Shown piece by piece: positions 42,530-55,941 of a DNA stretch of 64,000 nucleotides. Source of the stretch: Agreia bicolorata. Its GTDB lineage: Bacteria; Actinomycetota; Actinomycetes; Actinomycetales; Microbacteriaceae. Each line of letters starts with the position of its first letter. Within the stretch, counting starts at the first letter, position 1. The DNA lies in NCBI RefSeq assembly GCF_000938265.1, contig NZ_JYFC01000003.1:248001-312000 (forward strand), given 5' to 3'. The notes under the pieces are model-generated. The model did not search any database. It worked only from the letters and a program-made list of their open reading frames with translations, and was not told the DNA's origin. Made by a program: the position numbers and the translations under genes.

Positions 42530-43426
42530 TCAGTCGCGCAAGCCCGTGTTGATATCGGAACTGGTGATGTACTTCTGAAAGACCAGGTAGAGCAGAACAA
42601 GCGGAATCATCGAGATGACAGAGGCGGCCAGAAGGATGGCCCAGTCGATGTTCTCCGACCCGATCAGGGTGCGCAACGCGATCTGCAGTGTGAAATTCTT
42701 CGGGTCACTCAGAATGATGAGGGGGAAGATGTAGTCGTTCCAGCGCCACTGGAACGAGATGATGGCCAGCGTCAGCATGATCGGTCTTGCCAGAGGCAGC
42801 ATGATCCGAAAGAAGATCGACAGCTCTTTCGCGCCGTCCATTCTGGCGGCGTCGAGCAGTTCGTCGGGCACCGTGATGAAGAACTGCCTGAACATGAACA
42901 CTCCGGTGGGCGTCAGGATCGAGGGCAGAATGACACCGATGAGTGAGTTGTAGAAGCCCAGGTCGCGTACAACGGAGAAGGTGGGGTTCAGGATGACCTC
43001 GCCGGGCAACATGGTCATTGACAGGATGCAGAGAGCGAGAACCGACAGCCACGGTGCGCGGTACTTCGCGAGCGCATACCCCGCTGTCGCACAGAAGAAG
43101 ACAGTGAGCGCGGTCGTGATGGTCGCCACGACGATTGTGTTTCCGAAGTAGCGCACGAAGTCGATACGCTCCCACGCTCGCGCGTAGCCATCGATCGTCC
43201 ACTCTCGGGGAAGGAAGGAGAGCGGATAGGTGAAGAGCTCGCCACCGCCCTTGAAAGAGGAGAGCAGGAACCACAGCAGTGGAAAGGCCATGAGCACGGC
43301 GAGCACCCAGAGCATGGTGGTGGGCAAGATAGAGCGACGGATTTCACCGGACTTCTTGCGAGTCACGGGGCGGGAAGACCGACGGATTCGTGCGCCCATC
43401 GAGGAGGACATCGTCTCGGTCGCCAT
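42530..43426 (-). CDS. Carbohydrate ABC transporter permease (MalG-like)
   Basis: 298 residues, six membrane segments. The EAA loop that contacts the ATPase is DELLDAARMDGAKELSIFFR followed by IMLPLARP. A basic N-terminal tail precedes helix 1 (MLWVLAVLMAFPLLWFLLSS). Its ATG overlaps the stop of the preceding permease gene by one base (TAATG). No ATPase gene is in the operon, so a shared MsiK-type ATPase is likely. Confidence 0.93.
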   Translation of the reverse strand: MATETMSSSMGARIRRSSRPVTRKKSGEIRRSILPTTMLWVLAVLMAFPLLWFLLSSFKGGGELFTYPLSFLPREWTIDGYARAWERIDFVRYFGNTIVVATITTALTVFFCATAGYALAKYRAPWLSVLALCILSMTMLPGEVILNPTFSVVRDLGFYNSLIGVILPSILTPTGVFMFRQFFITVPDELLDAARMDGAKELSIFFRIMLPLARPIMLTLAIISFQWRWNDYIFPLIILSDPKNFTLQIALRTLIGSENIDWAILLAASVISMIPLVLLYLVFQKYITSSDINTGLRD

Positions 43427-44385
43427 TACTGATTGGCCTTCCTGTTGATCGCGAGCTGGATAAGGGCGATGACCATCAATATGACCAGAAGCACCATCGA
43501 GGCCGCGCTCGCGTAACCCACGTTGGATTGGGCGAAGCCCGTCTGGTAGATGTACTGCACGATGAGCTGGTTCGAGGTACCCGGGCCACCGTTGTTCAGC
43601 GCCTGGATCATTGCGAACTCCTTCATCTGACCCAGCGTCGACAGAAGGATCACAAGAACAGACGTGGGGGCGATTCCGGGGAGAGTGATGGACACAAAGC
43701 GTTGCCAGCCGTTGGCCCCATCGAGCTCAGCGGCTTCGTAATACGACTTCGGCACGTTGTTCAGGGCCGCGATGAAAAGAAGCATATTGAACGCCGCGCC
43801 TGCCCACGCGGAGGCCACGATGACCACCATGAGCGACAGGTTGGGGTCTGACGACCATGGCACCGCGCCGCCGCCGAGCGAGGTGATCACGTAGTTCACG
43901 AAGCCGAAGTTCTCACCGAACATCCACCGCCAGATCACACCGGTGACGATCGGGGAAACGAGCCACGGCAGGAAGAAGATGATGCGGGCGGCCGTCTTTC
44001 CCCGCGCCCGCAGATTGGTGAGGGCGACCGCGAGGGAGAGAGACAGCGCATATCCGAGAGGCACGGAGAACGCCGTGTAGATGAGCGTACGACCGAGGGC
44101 TGCGTAGAACGTGGGGTCGCTGGCCAACTTGGCGTAGTTGTCGAGGCCGACGAAGTTCATCGGCCCGAACCCGCGGTATGAGGTGAACGAGTAGGTCAGA
44201 CCCAGCACACCCGGCCACAAGAAGAAGAGCCCTAAGAGAACGATCACGCCGGCCGACAACAGCAGGGGTGTCAGGCGATAACGCCGCTTGACCCTGCGCC
44301 GTCGGGAAGGCGAGGTGCCGACGCCTGCGTCGACCGGCGCATCCTTGGCTTTTGCGCCAACGACGCTACGCATCGTGCTGGTCAT
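43426..44385 (-). CDS. Carbohydrate ABC transporter permease (MalF-like)
   Basis: 319 residues with six membrane helices and a basic N-terminal tail. The EAA loop is KSYYEAAELDGANGWQRFVS followed by ITLPGIAP. It pairs with the MalG-like subunit and the binding protein. The 97-bp gap upstream holds a stable hairpin that probably limits permease expression relative to the binding protein. Confidence 0.93.
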   Translation of the reverse strand: MTSTMRSVVGAKAKDAPVDAGVGTSPSRRRRVKRRYRLTPLLLSAGVIVLLGLFFLWPGVLGLTYSFTSYRGFGPMNFVGLDNYAKLASDPTFYAALGRTLIYTAFSVPLGYALSLSLAVALTNLRARGKTAARIIFFLPWLVSPIVTGVIWRWMFGENFGFVNYVITSLGGGAVPWSSDPNLSLMVVIVASAWAGAAFNMLLFIAALNNVPKSYYEAAELDGANGWQRFVSITLPGIAPTSVLVILLSTLGQMKEFAMIQALNNGGPGTSNQLIVQYIYQTGFAQSNVGYASAASMVLLVILMVIALIQLAINRKANQ

Positions 44386-44442
44386 GTTCTCTCCTCGGGT
44401 GGGATCTGCGGGGGCTCAGGATGGGGGCGGGTGAGGGCGGGG

Positions 44443-44475
44443 CCCGGTGCGCCGGGGGTGGGGCGGCGCACCGGG
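44443..44475 (-). terminator. Intra-operon attenuating hairpin
   Basis: Perfect 12-bp arms (CCCGGTGCGCCG / CGGCGCACCGGG) with a 9-nt loop lie just after the binding-protein stop (44483 on the minus strand). In this position such hairpins protect the upstream message and lower downstream expression. Confidence 0.65.
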
Positions 44476-44482
44476 ACGAGGA

Positions 44483-45736
44483 CTAGCCGAGCGCTGCCTT
44501 GGTCGCCGCGGTGATCGCGTCGATCGTCTGGTCGATCGACTGCTCACCGCTGAGGTACTTGATGGTCTCGTCCTTCAGCGGCTCGACGTCGAGACTCTTT
44601 CCCTCGTACCCCTGGCGCAGTTGGTCGGTGGTCTGCACTGCGGACACGGCCGGCGAGGCGGCGATCTCTGCGTTGTACATCGCAAACGATTCGGCGTTCT
44701 TCGGATACGAGACGTTGAGTCCACTCACCGACGGCAGGCATCCCGCGATTTCGCAGTACGCGGTGTAGTTCTCGGGCTGGTACAGCCATGAGATGAACTT
44801 CGTCGTCGCGTCGTCTTTTCCACGACCGCTGAATCCGACGATCCACGATGCCGCACCGTAGTTCGTCGCCTTGACCGGCTGTTGCGGAGTCGGAACGGAT
44901 GCCCAGGCGAAGTCCGTGATGTTCGCCTGGAAGTCCGCGACCTGCCACACGCCGGAATAGTAAGCCGCTACCTGCCCACTCTTGAATGTGGCGCTTGCGT
45001 CGTCTCCGGCGGTCCAGACCGACTTGGGCATAAAGCCGTCGTCGTTCATCGTCTTGAAGTACTCGAGAGCGGTCTTGGCCTGGTCGTCCAGCGTGAAGTC
45101 GTCGCCATCCTGCACAACACCCTGGCTGCCGAACTCGTAGAGGAACGAGCGCAGGCGGTGGGCTGACGCATCCATCGTGAGTCCGTACTGGGCTCCTGCG
45201 CCGGACTGAACCTGCTTGGCTTTGGCAACGAACTCGTCCCACGTCCACGACTGGCTCGCATCGGTCGGGTAGCTCACGCCGGCCTTGTCCCACAGGTCTT
45301 TGTTGATGAACATGCCCACCGAAGTGAGGCTGGAGGGAAGAGCCTTGACCTTGTTGTCGGCCGGGTCTTCGACAGTGAGAGTGGGAAGCACATTGGCGTC
45401 CTTGGCGATACTCGTGAGGTCGAGCAGCTGATCCTTCCACAACGGATCGACGTTCGCCGCCGCGGCGATGTTGGGAAGGTCGTCCGCCTGGGCACTGTTG
45501 CGCAGACGGGTGGTCAGATCGTCTCCCGGAACATCGACGATCTCGACCTTGGTTCCGGTCTCCTCGAAGTACTTGTCGGCCATCTTCTGGTAGCCACCGC
45601 CCTGCGTCGCATCGCCGGAGAGCACGAACTTGAGGGGGGCCGACTCGTCACTCGAGCCGGATGAGCACGCGGTCATGGATGCCATTAGTGCACCAACCGC
45701 GACAACCGTCGCAGCGACGCGAATTCTGTGATTCAC
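44483..45736 (-). CDS. Extracellular sugar-binding lipoprotein of ABC importer
   Basis: 417 residues from a GTG (AAAGG upstream). Lipobox: ATVVAVGALMASMTACSSG, cleavage before Cys 24. The mature part is a cluster B/family 1 solute-binding protein (YFEETGTKVEIVDVPGDDL, SWTWDEFVAKAKQVQSGAGA, AAYYSGVWQVADFQANITDF). It is the first gene of the operon and delivers an oligosaccharide, presumably mannose- and hexosamine-containing, to the permeases. Confidence 0.93.
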   Translation of the reverse strand: MNHRIRVAATVVAVGALMASMTACSSGSSDESAPLKFVLSGDATQGGGYQKMADKYFEETGTKVEIVDVPGDDLTTRLRNSAQADDLPNIAAAANVDPLWKDQLLDLTSIAKDANVLPTLTVEDPADNKVKALPSSLTSVGMFINKDLWDKAGVSYPTDASQSWTWDEFVAKAKQVQSGAGAQYGLTMDASAHRLRSFLYEFGSQGVVQDGDDFTLDDQAKTALEYFKTMNDDGFMPKSVWTAGDDASATFKSGQVAAYYSGVWQVADFQANITDFAWASVPTPQQPVKATNYGAASWIVGFSGRGKDDATTKFISWLYQPENYTAYCEIAGCLPSVSGLNVSYPKNAESFAMYNAEIAASPAVSAVQTTDQLRQGYEGKSLDVEPLKDETIKYLSGEQSIDQTIDAITAATKAALG

Positions 45737-46051
45737 AGGGAGCCTTTCATGGGGCGAGAGAGGGCGAAGCGCTGTCTAACATCGCTTCTCAGTTGATCTT
45801 TTGTATCAGTGCAATGGTTATCTGGTCAACGCGCAGGGCACACGACTTTCAGAAATTTTCTCCGCTGAAACACTGGTTTACAAACAGGAAATATGCGATC
45901 CACTCAGTGGAGCCGATGCTTTGCAGGGAGCTTGCAGGCGCAATAAAAGCATGCTTTATTATCACTGTGAGGCAATGATGCACCCGATCGCCTCGCGAAA
46001 GGATGGACCCCTCCTCACCTGCCACTGCCGAATGAAGAGAACCGGAGAGTC
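45737..46051. promoter_or_regulatory. AT-rich divergent control region of the glycan locus
   Basis: 315 nt without a gene, markedly AT-richer than its surroundings between about 45780 and 45970. Repeats visible: TTTCAG-N12-CTGAAA (45847-45870), GTTTACAAAC (45876-45885, like XylR/ROK sites) and a palindrome AAAGCATGCTTT near 45945-45958. On the minus strand TTGACC (45829-45824) followed 18 nt later by TACAAA may be the importer promoter. The ROK protein at 47880 is the likely binder. No small ORF here is convincing. Confidence 0.5.
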
Positions 46052-47044
46052 GTGCCTTCAAGCGCTCAGCCGCCCCGCCACCCGTCGTCGACCGCAGAAG
46101 CGCGTGACGATGAGGTGTCGCTCACGGTCGTCGGCATCGACGTCGGCGGAACGAAGACCCATATCCGCGGTGTCGATACCACCGGATCGGTCTCCGAGAT
46201 CGTCGTGCCCTCTGCCGAGTGGCGGAGAGGTTCCCTCTTCTCCGATGACGACAACTTCGCTCGACTCAGCAGCGCCGTGCATTCACTCGGCGTAGTCGCC
46301 TCAGACACGGTCGTGGTCGCCGGGGTGCACGGATGTGACACCGACGAACAGACCATGCTGGCCACGACCAGACTTCGCTCTCTGCTGAACGCCGAGGTGA
46401 CCGTCGTCAACGACGCTCTCCTGCTGCACCACGCCACCACCATTAGGCCGACCATCGAGATGATCGTGGGAACGGGTGCCGTGATCAGCGGAACGACGGC
46501 CACCGGGGCTCGTGTGACGGTGGATGGCTACGGCTGGCCTCTCGGCGACAAGGGGAGTTCGCACGCGCTCGTCTCTGCCGCACTGCGCGCCACCCTCGAT
46601 GCCTCCGACAAAGGACAGGTCGACCAAGACACGCTGTTCCCCGCGATGCTCTCCTCCTTCGACGCCCGCAATGCCGCCGAGCTTGCAGAACGGAGTGCCT
46701 CGAACGCTGGCGGGGCCTCCTGGGGCCGGCACGCATCCGTCGTCTTCGATCAGGCCGAGGCCGGGTCGCGGGTCGCGTGCGACATCATCGACCGGGCCGC
46801 ATCCGAGCTCGCCGATGGAGTCGCCCACGCCGTCAGACGGGGCGCTGTCGGGCGCACGGTCGTGGCGGGCGGCGGCGTGATCGTGAACCAGCCGGGCTAC
46901 GAGGCGGCCATCAGGGGCCATCTCGAGCGGGTTCTTCCCGGGGTCGAGCTGCTGGTCGTGAGAACACCTCCCGTGCAGGGCGCCGTGCAGTGGGCACGAG
47001 AACTGCGCGCGGCTCTCGCCGAGCGATCGGTCGTGGGGTCGTGA
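46052..47044 (+). CDS. BadF/BcrA-type amino-sugar kinase (GlcNAc or glucosamine kinase)
   Basis: 330 residues from a GTG with GGAGAG before it. ASKHA/BadF fold: phosphate-1 loop VVGIDVGGTKTHIRGVD, VVNDALLLHHA, EMIVGTGAVISG (phosphate-2) and GWPLGDKGSSHAL, TVVAGGGVIVN (adenosine motif). The family contains N-acetylglucosamine kinases. Its stop overlaps the nagB start (GTGA), so its product is probably fed directly to NagB. The first 23 residues are a low-complexity extension; a later start is possible. Confidence 0.85.
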   Translation: MPSSAQPPRHPSSTAEARDDEVSLTVVGIDVGGTKTHIRGVDTTGSVSEIVVPSAEWRRGSLFSDDDNFARLSSAVHSLGVVASDTVVVAGVHGCDTDEQTMLATTRLRSLLNAEVTVVNDALLLHHATTIRPTIEMIVGTGAVISGTTATGARVTVDGYGWPLGDKGSSHALVSAALRATLDASDKGQVDQDTLFPAMLSSFDARNAAELAERSASNAGGASWGRHASVVFDQAEAGSRVACDIIDRAASELADGVAHAVRRGAVGRTVVAGGGVIVNQPGYEAAIRGHLERVLPGVELLVVRTPPVQGAVQWARELRAALAERSVVGS

Positions 47045-47808
47045 TCTATCCCTCTTTCGTCAGCCCCCTCACCTCGCTGCGGGTCATCGTCGCCGCAGAC
47101 CCCGCGGCTGCGGCCGAGCTGGCCGCCACACGAATTCTGACTCTTCTCCATTCGAAGCCGACGGCCGCGCTCGGCGTGGCCACAGGGTCGACACCCTCAC
47201 CCGTCTACCGTGCCCTCTCGAGAGCCCAGCTGGCTGAACCGCTCGATCTGAGCCGCGCGCGAGCCTTCGCCCTCGACGAGTACGTGGGCATCGATGCTCG
47301 GCTGCCGCAGAGTTACCGCAGCGTCATCGACGCTGAAGTGACAGAACCGCTGGGTTTCCAGCGCAGCCACGTCTCGGTGCCCGATGGCTCAGCCGCCGAT
47401 CTTGCGGCAGCCGCGCGCGACTACGAGGCGGCCATCGATGCCACAGGCGGCGTCGATCTGCAGATTCTCGGCATAGGCCACAACGGTCACATCGGGTTCA
47501 ATGAGCCGGGCTCGGCGCACGACTCTGTGACGCGTGTTGTGACGTTGACGCAGGAGACCCGCAAAGCGAACGCCAGGTTCTTCGACGACAACATCGAGCT
47601 TGTGCCGCGGCAGGCTATCACCCAGGGCATCGGCACGATCCTGAAAGCTCGGTCAATCGTTCTGCTGGCCTTCGGCGCCGGCAAGGCCGGAGCCGTCGCC
47701 AGGGCGCTCGAGGGCCCGATCGAGGAGGCGAGTCCCGCGTCCGCGCTCCGAAAGCACTCAGACGTCACCATACTTCTAGACGAGGCAGCAGCATCGATGC
47801 TGAGCTGA
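47041..47808 (+). CDS. nagB: Glucosamine-6-phosphate deaminase
   Basis: 255 residues, family length. ATGSTPSPVYRAL is the phosphate site, FALDEYVGID carries the catalytic Asp, and LGIGHNGHIGFNEPGS holds the catalytic His and Glu. It converts glucosamine-6-phosphate to fructose-6-phosphate and ammonia. Coupled to the kinase by a GTGA overlap. No nagA deacetylase gene is in the window, so either NagA is encoded elsewhere or the kinase phosphorylates glucosamine. Confidence 0.93.
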   Translation: MIYPSFVSPLTSLRVIVAADPAAAAELAATRILTLLHSKPTAALGVATGSTPSPVYRALSRAQLAEPLDLSRARAFALDEYVGIDARLPQSYRSVIDAEVTEPLGFQRSHVSVPDGSAADLAAAARDYEAAIDATGGVDLQILGIGHNGHIGFNEPGSAHDSVTRVVTLTQETRKANARFFDDNIELVPRQAITQGIGTILKARSIVLLAFGAGKAGAVARALEGPIEEASPASALRKHSDVTILLDEAAASMLS

Positions 47809-47879
47809 GAGACCGACTGGCACACTCACGCCGACCTCACGCACACTGAACCCGGGCACGCTGTCGAAAGAAGAGATCG

Positions 47880-49044
47880 ATGAACACGAAGAAGAAAACG
47901 GCAACGACCCGGGTCGTCACGCAGATCAACCGAACGGCCATTCTCGATGTGCTCGAGGAGCACGGTCCTCTCTCTCGCAAACAGATCGGCGCCAAAACCG
48001 GGCTGAGTTCGGCCACTGTCGAACGCCTCAGCGCCGCGATGCTGACTGAAGGCGTCCTGGCACAGGAGGGCATCCAACAGTCCTCCGGCGGGCGCCCATC
48101 GAATCTTCTCCGAGCCGCCGGTGAATCACGAGTGATCGCGGCCGTCGACGTGGGGTGCGACCGTGCCCTCGGAATTCTGCGGGACTTCGGCCGTGAGACA
48201 GTCGTCACCGAGATCGTCGAGTTCGACGAGGATCCCGCCACCGGCGCGGTCTCTGCCTCGACCCGGCTTGCGGGCACCCTGGCCTTGACCGAGCGGCTCG
48301 TGCAAGCAGCGGAGCGAGAGAAACGCGAGCTGATGGGCATCGGTATCTCGGTGCCGGGAATCGTGCACGACGGGCGCGTGATGAACACCGTTGAACTCGG
48401 ATGGCGCGACATCGCGCTCGAGTCCATCGTCGCCGCCGCGACAGAGCTTCCCGTGCATGTCGAGAACGATGCCAACTCCATCGCCTTCGGTGAGTGGGCC
48501 CTCGGCGCTGGCAGGGGAACCCAGAGCGCTGCTTCCTATCTGCTCGGTGACGGCGTCGGCGCCGGCATCGTGAACAACGGAGAGATCTATCGCGGATTCC
48601 GCTCAGCCGCGGGCGAGGTCGGCTTCCTTTTCACCGAACGCGGCGCGCTGGCCCGCTACTTCACAGACCAGGGTGATCTCGAGTCGAGAATCGCGGGCAT
48701 CGCCCGCAGCCACGGCCAGGTACGCCTGGCGGCGCCGGAGGCCATGCAGAGGCTTCTCGACGATGCCGCAGACAAGGTCCCCTCGGCCAAGGAGGCCGCA
48801 GACGAGCTCTTCGATCTGCTCGCGTTCTCCTGCGGCGCACTCGCCACCGTGCTCGACCCCGAGGTCATCGTGCTGACCGGACACCTTGCGCGGCATCCGG
48901 AGTTCGCGATCCGCGAGATCTCGGCGCGTCTCGTCGGACGCATTCCCTTCCCCCCACGACTCGTAGCAGGAACGCTGGGCGACGAGGCCGCGCTCCTGGG
49001 TGTGGCGGAGATCATCACGAGACAGGTAAAAGGGTCGACGTATC

Positions 49045-49052
<8 letters not shown>
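47880..49052 (+). CDS. ROK-family regulator of the glycan locus
   Basis: 390 residues. Winged helix: LSRKQIGAKTGLSSATVERL (residues about 32-51). ROK domain: AAVDVGCDRALGILRDFGRE, VENDANSIAFGEWALG, YLLGDGVGAGIVNNGEIYRG. The region that normally has the CxCGxxGC zinc cluster reads GEVGFLFTERGALARYFTDQ, so the zinc site is absent. AAGAAGAGA precedes the ATG. It follows kinase-nagB and precedes MFS-GH2, and likely senses a mannose- or hexosamine-type sugar to control both strands of the locus. Confidence 0.9.
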
Positions 49053-53322
<4,270 letters not shown>

Positions 53323-53371
53323 CTCGGGGCCCTGGAATCGCACAGCGACCGTGATGCATCAGCATCATTTC

Positions 53372-53485
53372 TGTATCCCAAAATAAATCGAGGGATCGAT
53401 GCTTGACCGAACGTAGCCCGTAATTTAGACATATAATCAGTTCTTATCATGTTCGAAACCTGCCTGAAACAGCATTCGGGATACA
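53372..53485. promoter_or_regulatory. Promoter with paired inverted half-sites
   Basis: A perfect -10 box TATAAT lies at 53432-53437 in an AT-rich stretch. TGTATCCC at 53372-53379 and its reverse complement GGGATACA at 53478-53485 flank it, with matching outer bases as well. Their centres are 106 bp apart, close to ten helical turns, which would allow a looped repressor. The GntR protein at 57758 is the likely binder. Between the GH2 stop and the MFS start (53540) I see no gene. Confidence 0.5.
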
Positions 53486-53539
53486 AAAGTAACTACACGG
53501 CGATCGCGCCGTACCCATTCCTCACGCTGGGAGTTACAC

Positions 53540-54985
53540 ATGACTGCTGTCTCTCGCACCACCGCTACAACCGGCTCCACCGCCCGCACAGGGTCCGGCC
53601 ACTCCGTCGCATCCGTGCTCGACTCGATCGGATTCACCCGCGCACAGTTCTGGATCTTCCTCCTGATCCTGGCCGGGGAGTTCTTCAACACCCTGGAACA
53701 GAATTCGGTCGGCGCGATGGCGACCAACATCAAGGCCTCGTTGCAGATCGGCGATGTGCAGCTCACCGCCATCAATACGGCCACCGTCGTCGGCGGTCTC
53801 ATCGGTCGAGTACTGGCCGGTTTCCTGGCCGATCGCTACGGTCGCCGCTTCTCGCTCAGCCTGAACCTGCTCATCTACACGCTGGGCGGGCTGCTGAGCG
53901 CTCTCTCGTTCAACTACGACATGCTGCTGGTCAGCCGTCTCATCGTGGGTATCGGCATCGGCGGCGAGTTCATGATCGGTATCGTCATGATCTCCGAAAT
54001 GGTCTCCACCAAGTTCCGAGGCACCGCGATCGGAGCGATCAACGTGGGCGCCGGAGGCCTCGGCAACTTCATCTCCTACGGACTGTTCCTGCTGCTGCTC
54101 GGCCCACTCGCCATTCCGCTCGGCGGAGACGACACCGTCTGGCGCTGGTCGTTCGTGATCCTGGCCCTGCCCGCGCTGCTGGTGGTGTTCTACCGTCGAC
54201 GACTTCCAGAGACACCGCGCTTCCTCCTGTCGAAGGGTCGTGTCGACGAGGCGAACCGCTCCCTCGCGATCATCGCGTCCAACTCACTGAAGCCCACGGG
54301 AGCACGACCCCCGGTGGAGCTCACCCCCGATGACCTTCCTCCCACCCAGATGCACTCCAACCCGGCCGTGTTGTTCCGGCGCCCCGTTCTGCGCCGCACC
54401 GTCGCCCTCGGCGTCGCGTCGTGGATGGCGTTCGGATCCCAGGTCACCTTGAACTTCTTGATGCCGACCCTCCTGGTAGAGCGCGGCTACTCGGTCTCCG
54501 AGAGCCTGCTCTACACGATGATCATGAATGTCGGCTCGCTTCTCGGCGCCACCGCCGCCGCGCTTATGGCCAGCAAGGTGGGTCGTCGAACCGTGGTCAC
54601 CGCGGCCGGCATCCTCGGGTGCATCACCGCCCTCTCCTTCGCGGCATTCGGAAACGCGACCGGGTCGATCCTCGTTCTGGGAGCCCTCTTCCAGTTCTTC
54701 ACCATGGTCACCAACACGACCCTCGCGACGTGGACCGCCGAGGTCTTCCCGACCGCCATCCGAGCATCCGGAGCGTCGATCGTGAACGGCATCGGCAACA
54801 TCGCCGGTGCTGTGATGCCCTTCCTGGCCGTCGCCCTCTACGGCTCATTCGCCTTCGCCGGAGTCTTCGGCCTCGCCGCCGTCATGTACGCGGTGCTGGT
54901 CTTCGCTGCACGCTTCGCACCGGAGACCCAGGGGCGAACGCTCGAAGACGTCAACGAGAACGCCTTCGCAACGGCATCGCACTGA
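53540..54985 (+). CDS. MFS transporter (sugar/aromatic acid:H+ symporter type)
   Basis: 481 residues, 12 helices, GGGAG before the ATG. MFS signature loops: GRVLAGFLADRYGRRFSLSL and, in the second half, ALMASKVGRRTVVTAAG; also VWRWSFVILALPALLVVFYR followed by RRLPETPRFLLSKGR, as in sugar porter and AAHS proteins. It is the first gene of a cluster with an SBP-fold protein, an OCD-family enzyme, a racemase-family protein and a GntR regulator, and presumably imports their substrate. Confidence 0.88.
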   Translation: MTAVSRTTATTGSTARTGSGHSVASVLDSIGFTRAQFWIFLLILAGEFFNTLEQNSVGAMATNIKASLQIGDVQLTAINTATVVGGLIGRVLAGFLADRYGRRFSLSLNLLIYTLGGLLSALSFNYDMLLVSRLIVGIGIGGEFMIGIVMISEMVSTKFRGTAIGAINVGAGGLGNFISYGLFLLLLGPLAIPLGGDDTVWRWSFVILALPALLVVFYRRRLPETPRFLLSKGRVDEANRSLAIIASNSLKPTGARPPVELTPDDLPPTQMHSNPAVLFRRPVLRRTVALGVASWMAFGSQVTLNFLMPTLLVERGYSVSESLLYTMIMNVGSLLGATAAALMASKVGRRTVVTAAGILGCITALSFAAFGNATGSILVLGALFQFFTMVTNTTLATWTAEVFPTAIRASGASIVNGIGNIAGAVMPFLAVALYGSFAFAGVFGLAAVMYAVLVFAARFAPETQGRTLEDVNENAFATASH

Positions 54986-55041
54986 TCCGAACCCACAGAA
55001 CCACCACCCAATAGAACGATCGATCCCTCCCGGAGGAACCC

Positions 55042-55941
55042 ATGGACCAGCTCAACATCTCCGCCACAGCCAATGGCCTGAACTACCTGCCCGAGTACGT
55101 GGCCGACGTCGGCGGACTCTTCGCCGCGAACGGCCTCTCGGTCACGGCCACCGCCTGCGACCCGTGGACAGGTGTGCTCGACGACCTTGAGTCCGGCGCG
55201 GCGGATCTGGCACTCGGGGGCCTCTGGGTTCCCGGCATGTACGCCGGTATGGATCGCCGCCTCACCGTCGTCGGCCAGCTGAACCACGCATTCCCGATGA
55301 CGATCGTCGCCCGCGATGCCAAGGCACCGATCTCGCTCGACTGGCTCGCCGGACGCGTCGTGCTCGCCCCCGGAGCCGGCGGCAGCGCGCCGTTCGAATT
55401 CACGGCCGGCCTCATCCGCGAGGCAGGGCTCGACGTGGCGGCGACACGATGGGTGCGCGATCTGTCCACAGCCATGCTGATCGAGCTCTACGAGGGCGGC
55501 CTCGGCGACGCGATCATCCTCGACCTGCTGTCGGCGAAAGAACTCGTCGCAGCGGGCCACGGCACGATCGTGTTCCAGCACCTCGATGCAGGCGTGATGC
55601 CCAACAGCGTCTACTACTGCCTCACCGAGCGCGTCGAAGAACTCGGCGACCGCACCGCACGATTCATGGATGCGATAGCCACAGCCATGGAGAGAATCAA
55701 CGCGGGCACGGCGACCGACGAGATCGAGACTGTGTTGACTCAACGCTTCGGCAACCGCGATCGGGGGCTGCTGCGGGAGGCCGCGGCCGAGATGGCTCTC
55801 GGTGGCGTCTGGGACACCACCGTCATCGACCCCGACGCATCCGACCGCTGGATGCGCATCCTCTCCGAGGCCGGCCTGATCGTTCGGGCGCCGTCACTCG
55901 CCGAACTCACGGGCGCCCGCCCCGTCGGCGCCTCCTCGTGA
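55042..55941 (+). CDS. SsuA/NMT1-type substrate-binding fold protein without signal peptide
   Basis: 299 residues with GGAGG before the ATG. The sequence runs ISATANGLNYLPEYVADVGG and DDLESGAADLALGGLWVPGM, the two-lobed binding-protein pattern of the NMT1/THI5/SsuA group. It starts directly with the mature fold: no signal peptide, lipobox or twin-arginine motif. No ABC genes are nearby. Cytoplasmic members of this fold can be enzymes (for example THI5, MqnA/MqnD, 4,5-dihydroxyphthalate decarboxylase), so it may be catalytic. Its stop overlaps the next start (GTGA). Confidence 0.75.
   Translation: MDQLNISATANGLNYLPEYVADVGGLFAANGLSVTATACDPWTGVLDDLESGAADLALGGLWVPGMYAGMDRRLTVVGQLNHAFPMTIVARDAKAPISLDWLAGRVVLAPGAGGSAPFEFTAGLIREAGLDVAATRWVRDLSTAMLIELYEGGLGDAIILDLLSAKELVAAGHGTIVFQHLDAGVMPNSVYYCLTERVEELGDRTARFMDAIATAMERINAGTATDEIETVLTQRFGNRDRGLLREAAAEMALGGVWDTTVIDPDASDRWMRILSEAGLIVRAPSLAELTGARPVGASS

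Noticed and set aside
53403-53437. TTGACC to TATAAT as a single promoter
   Set aside because: The spacing is 23 bp, too long for sigma70-type recognition. Only the TATAAT was kept.
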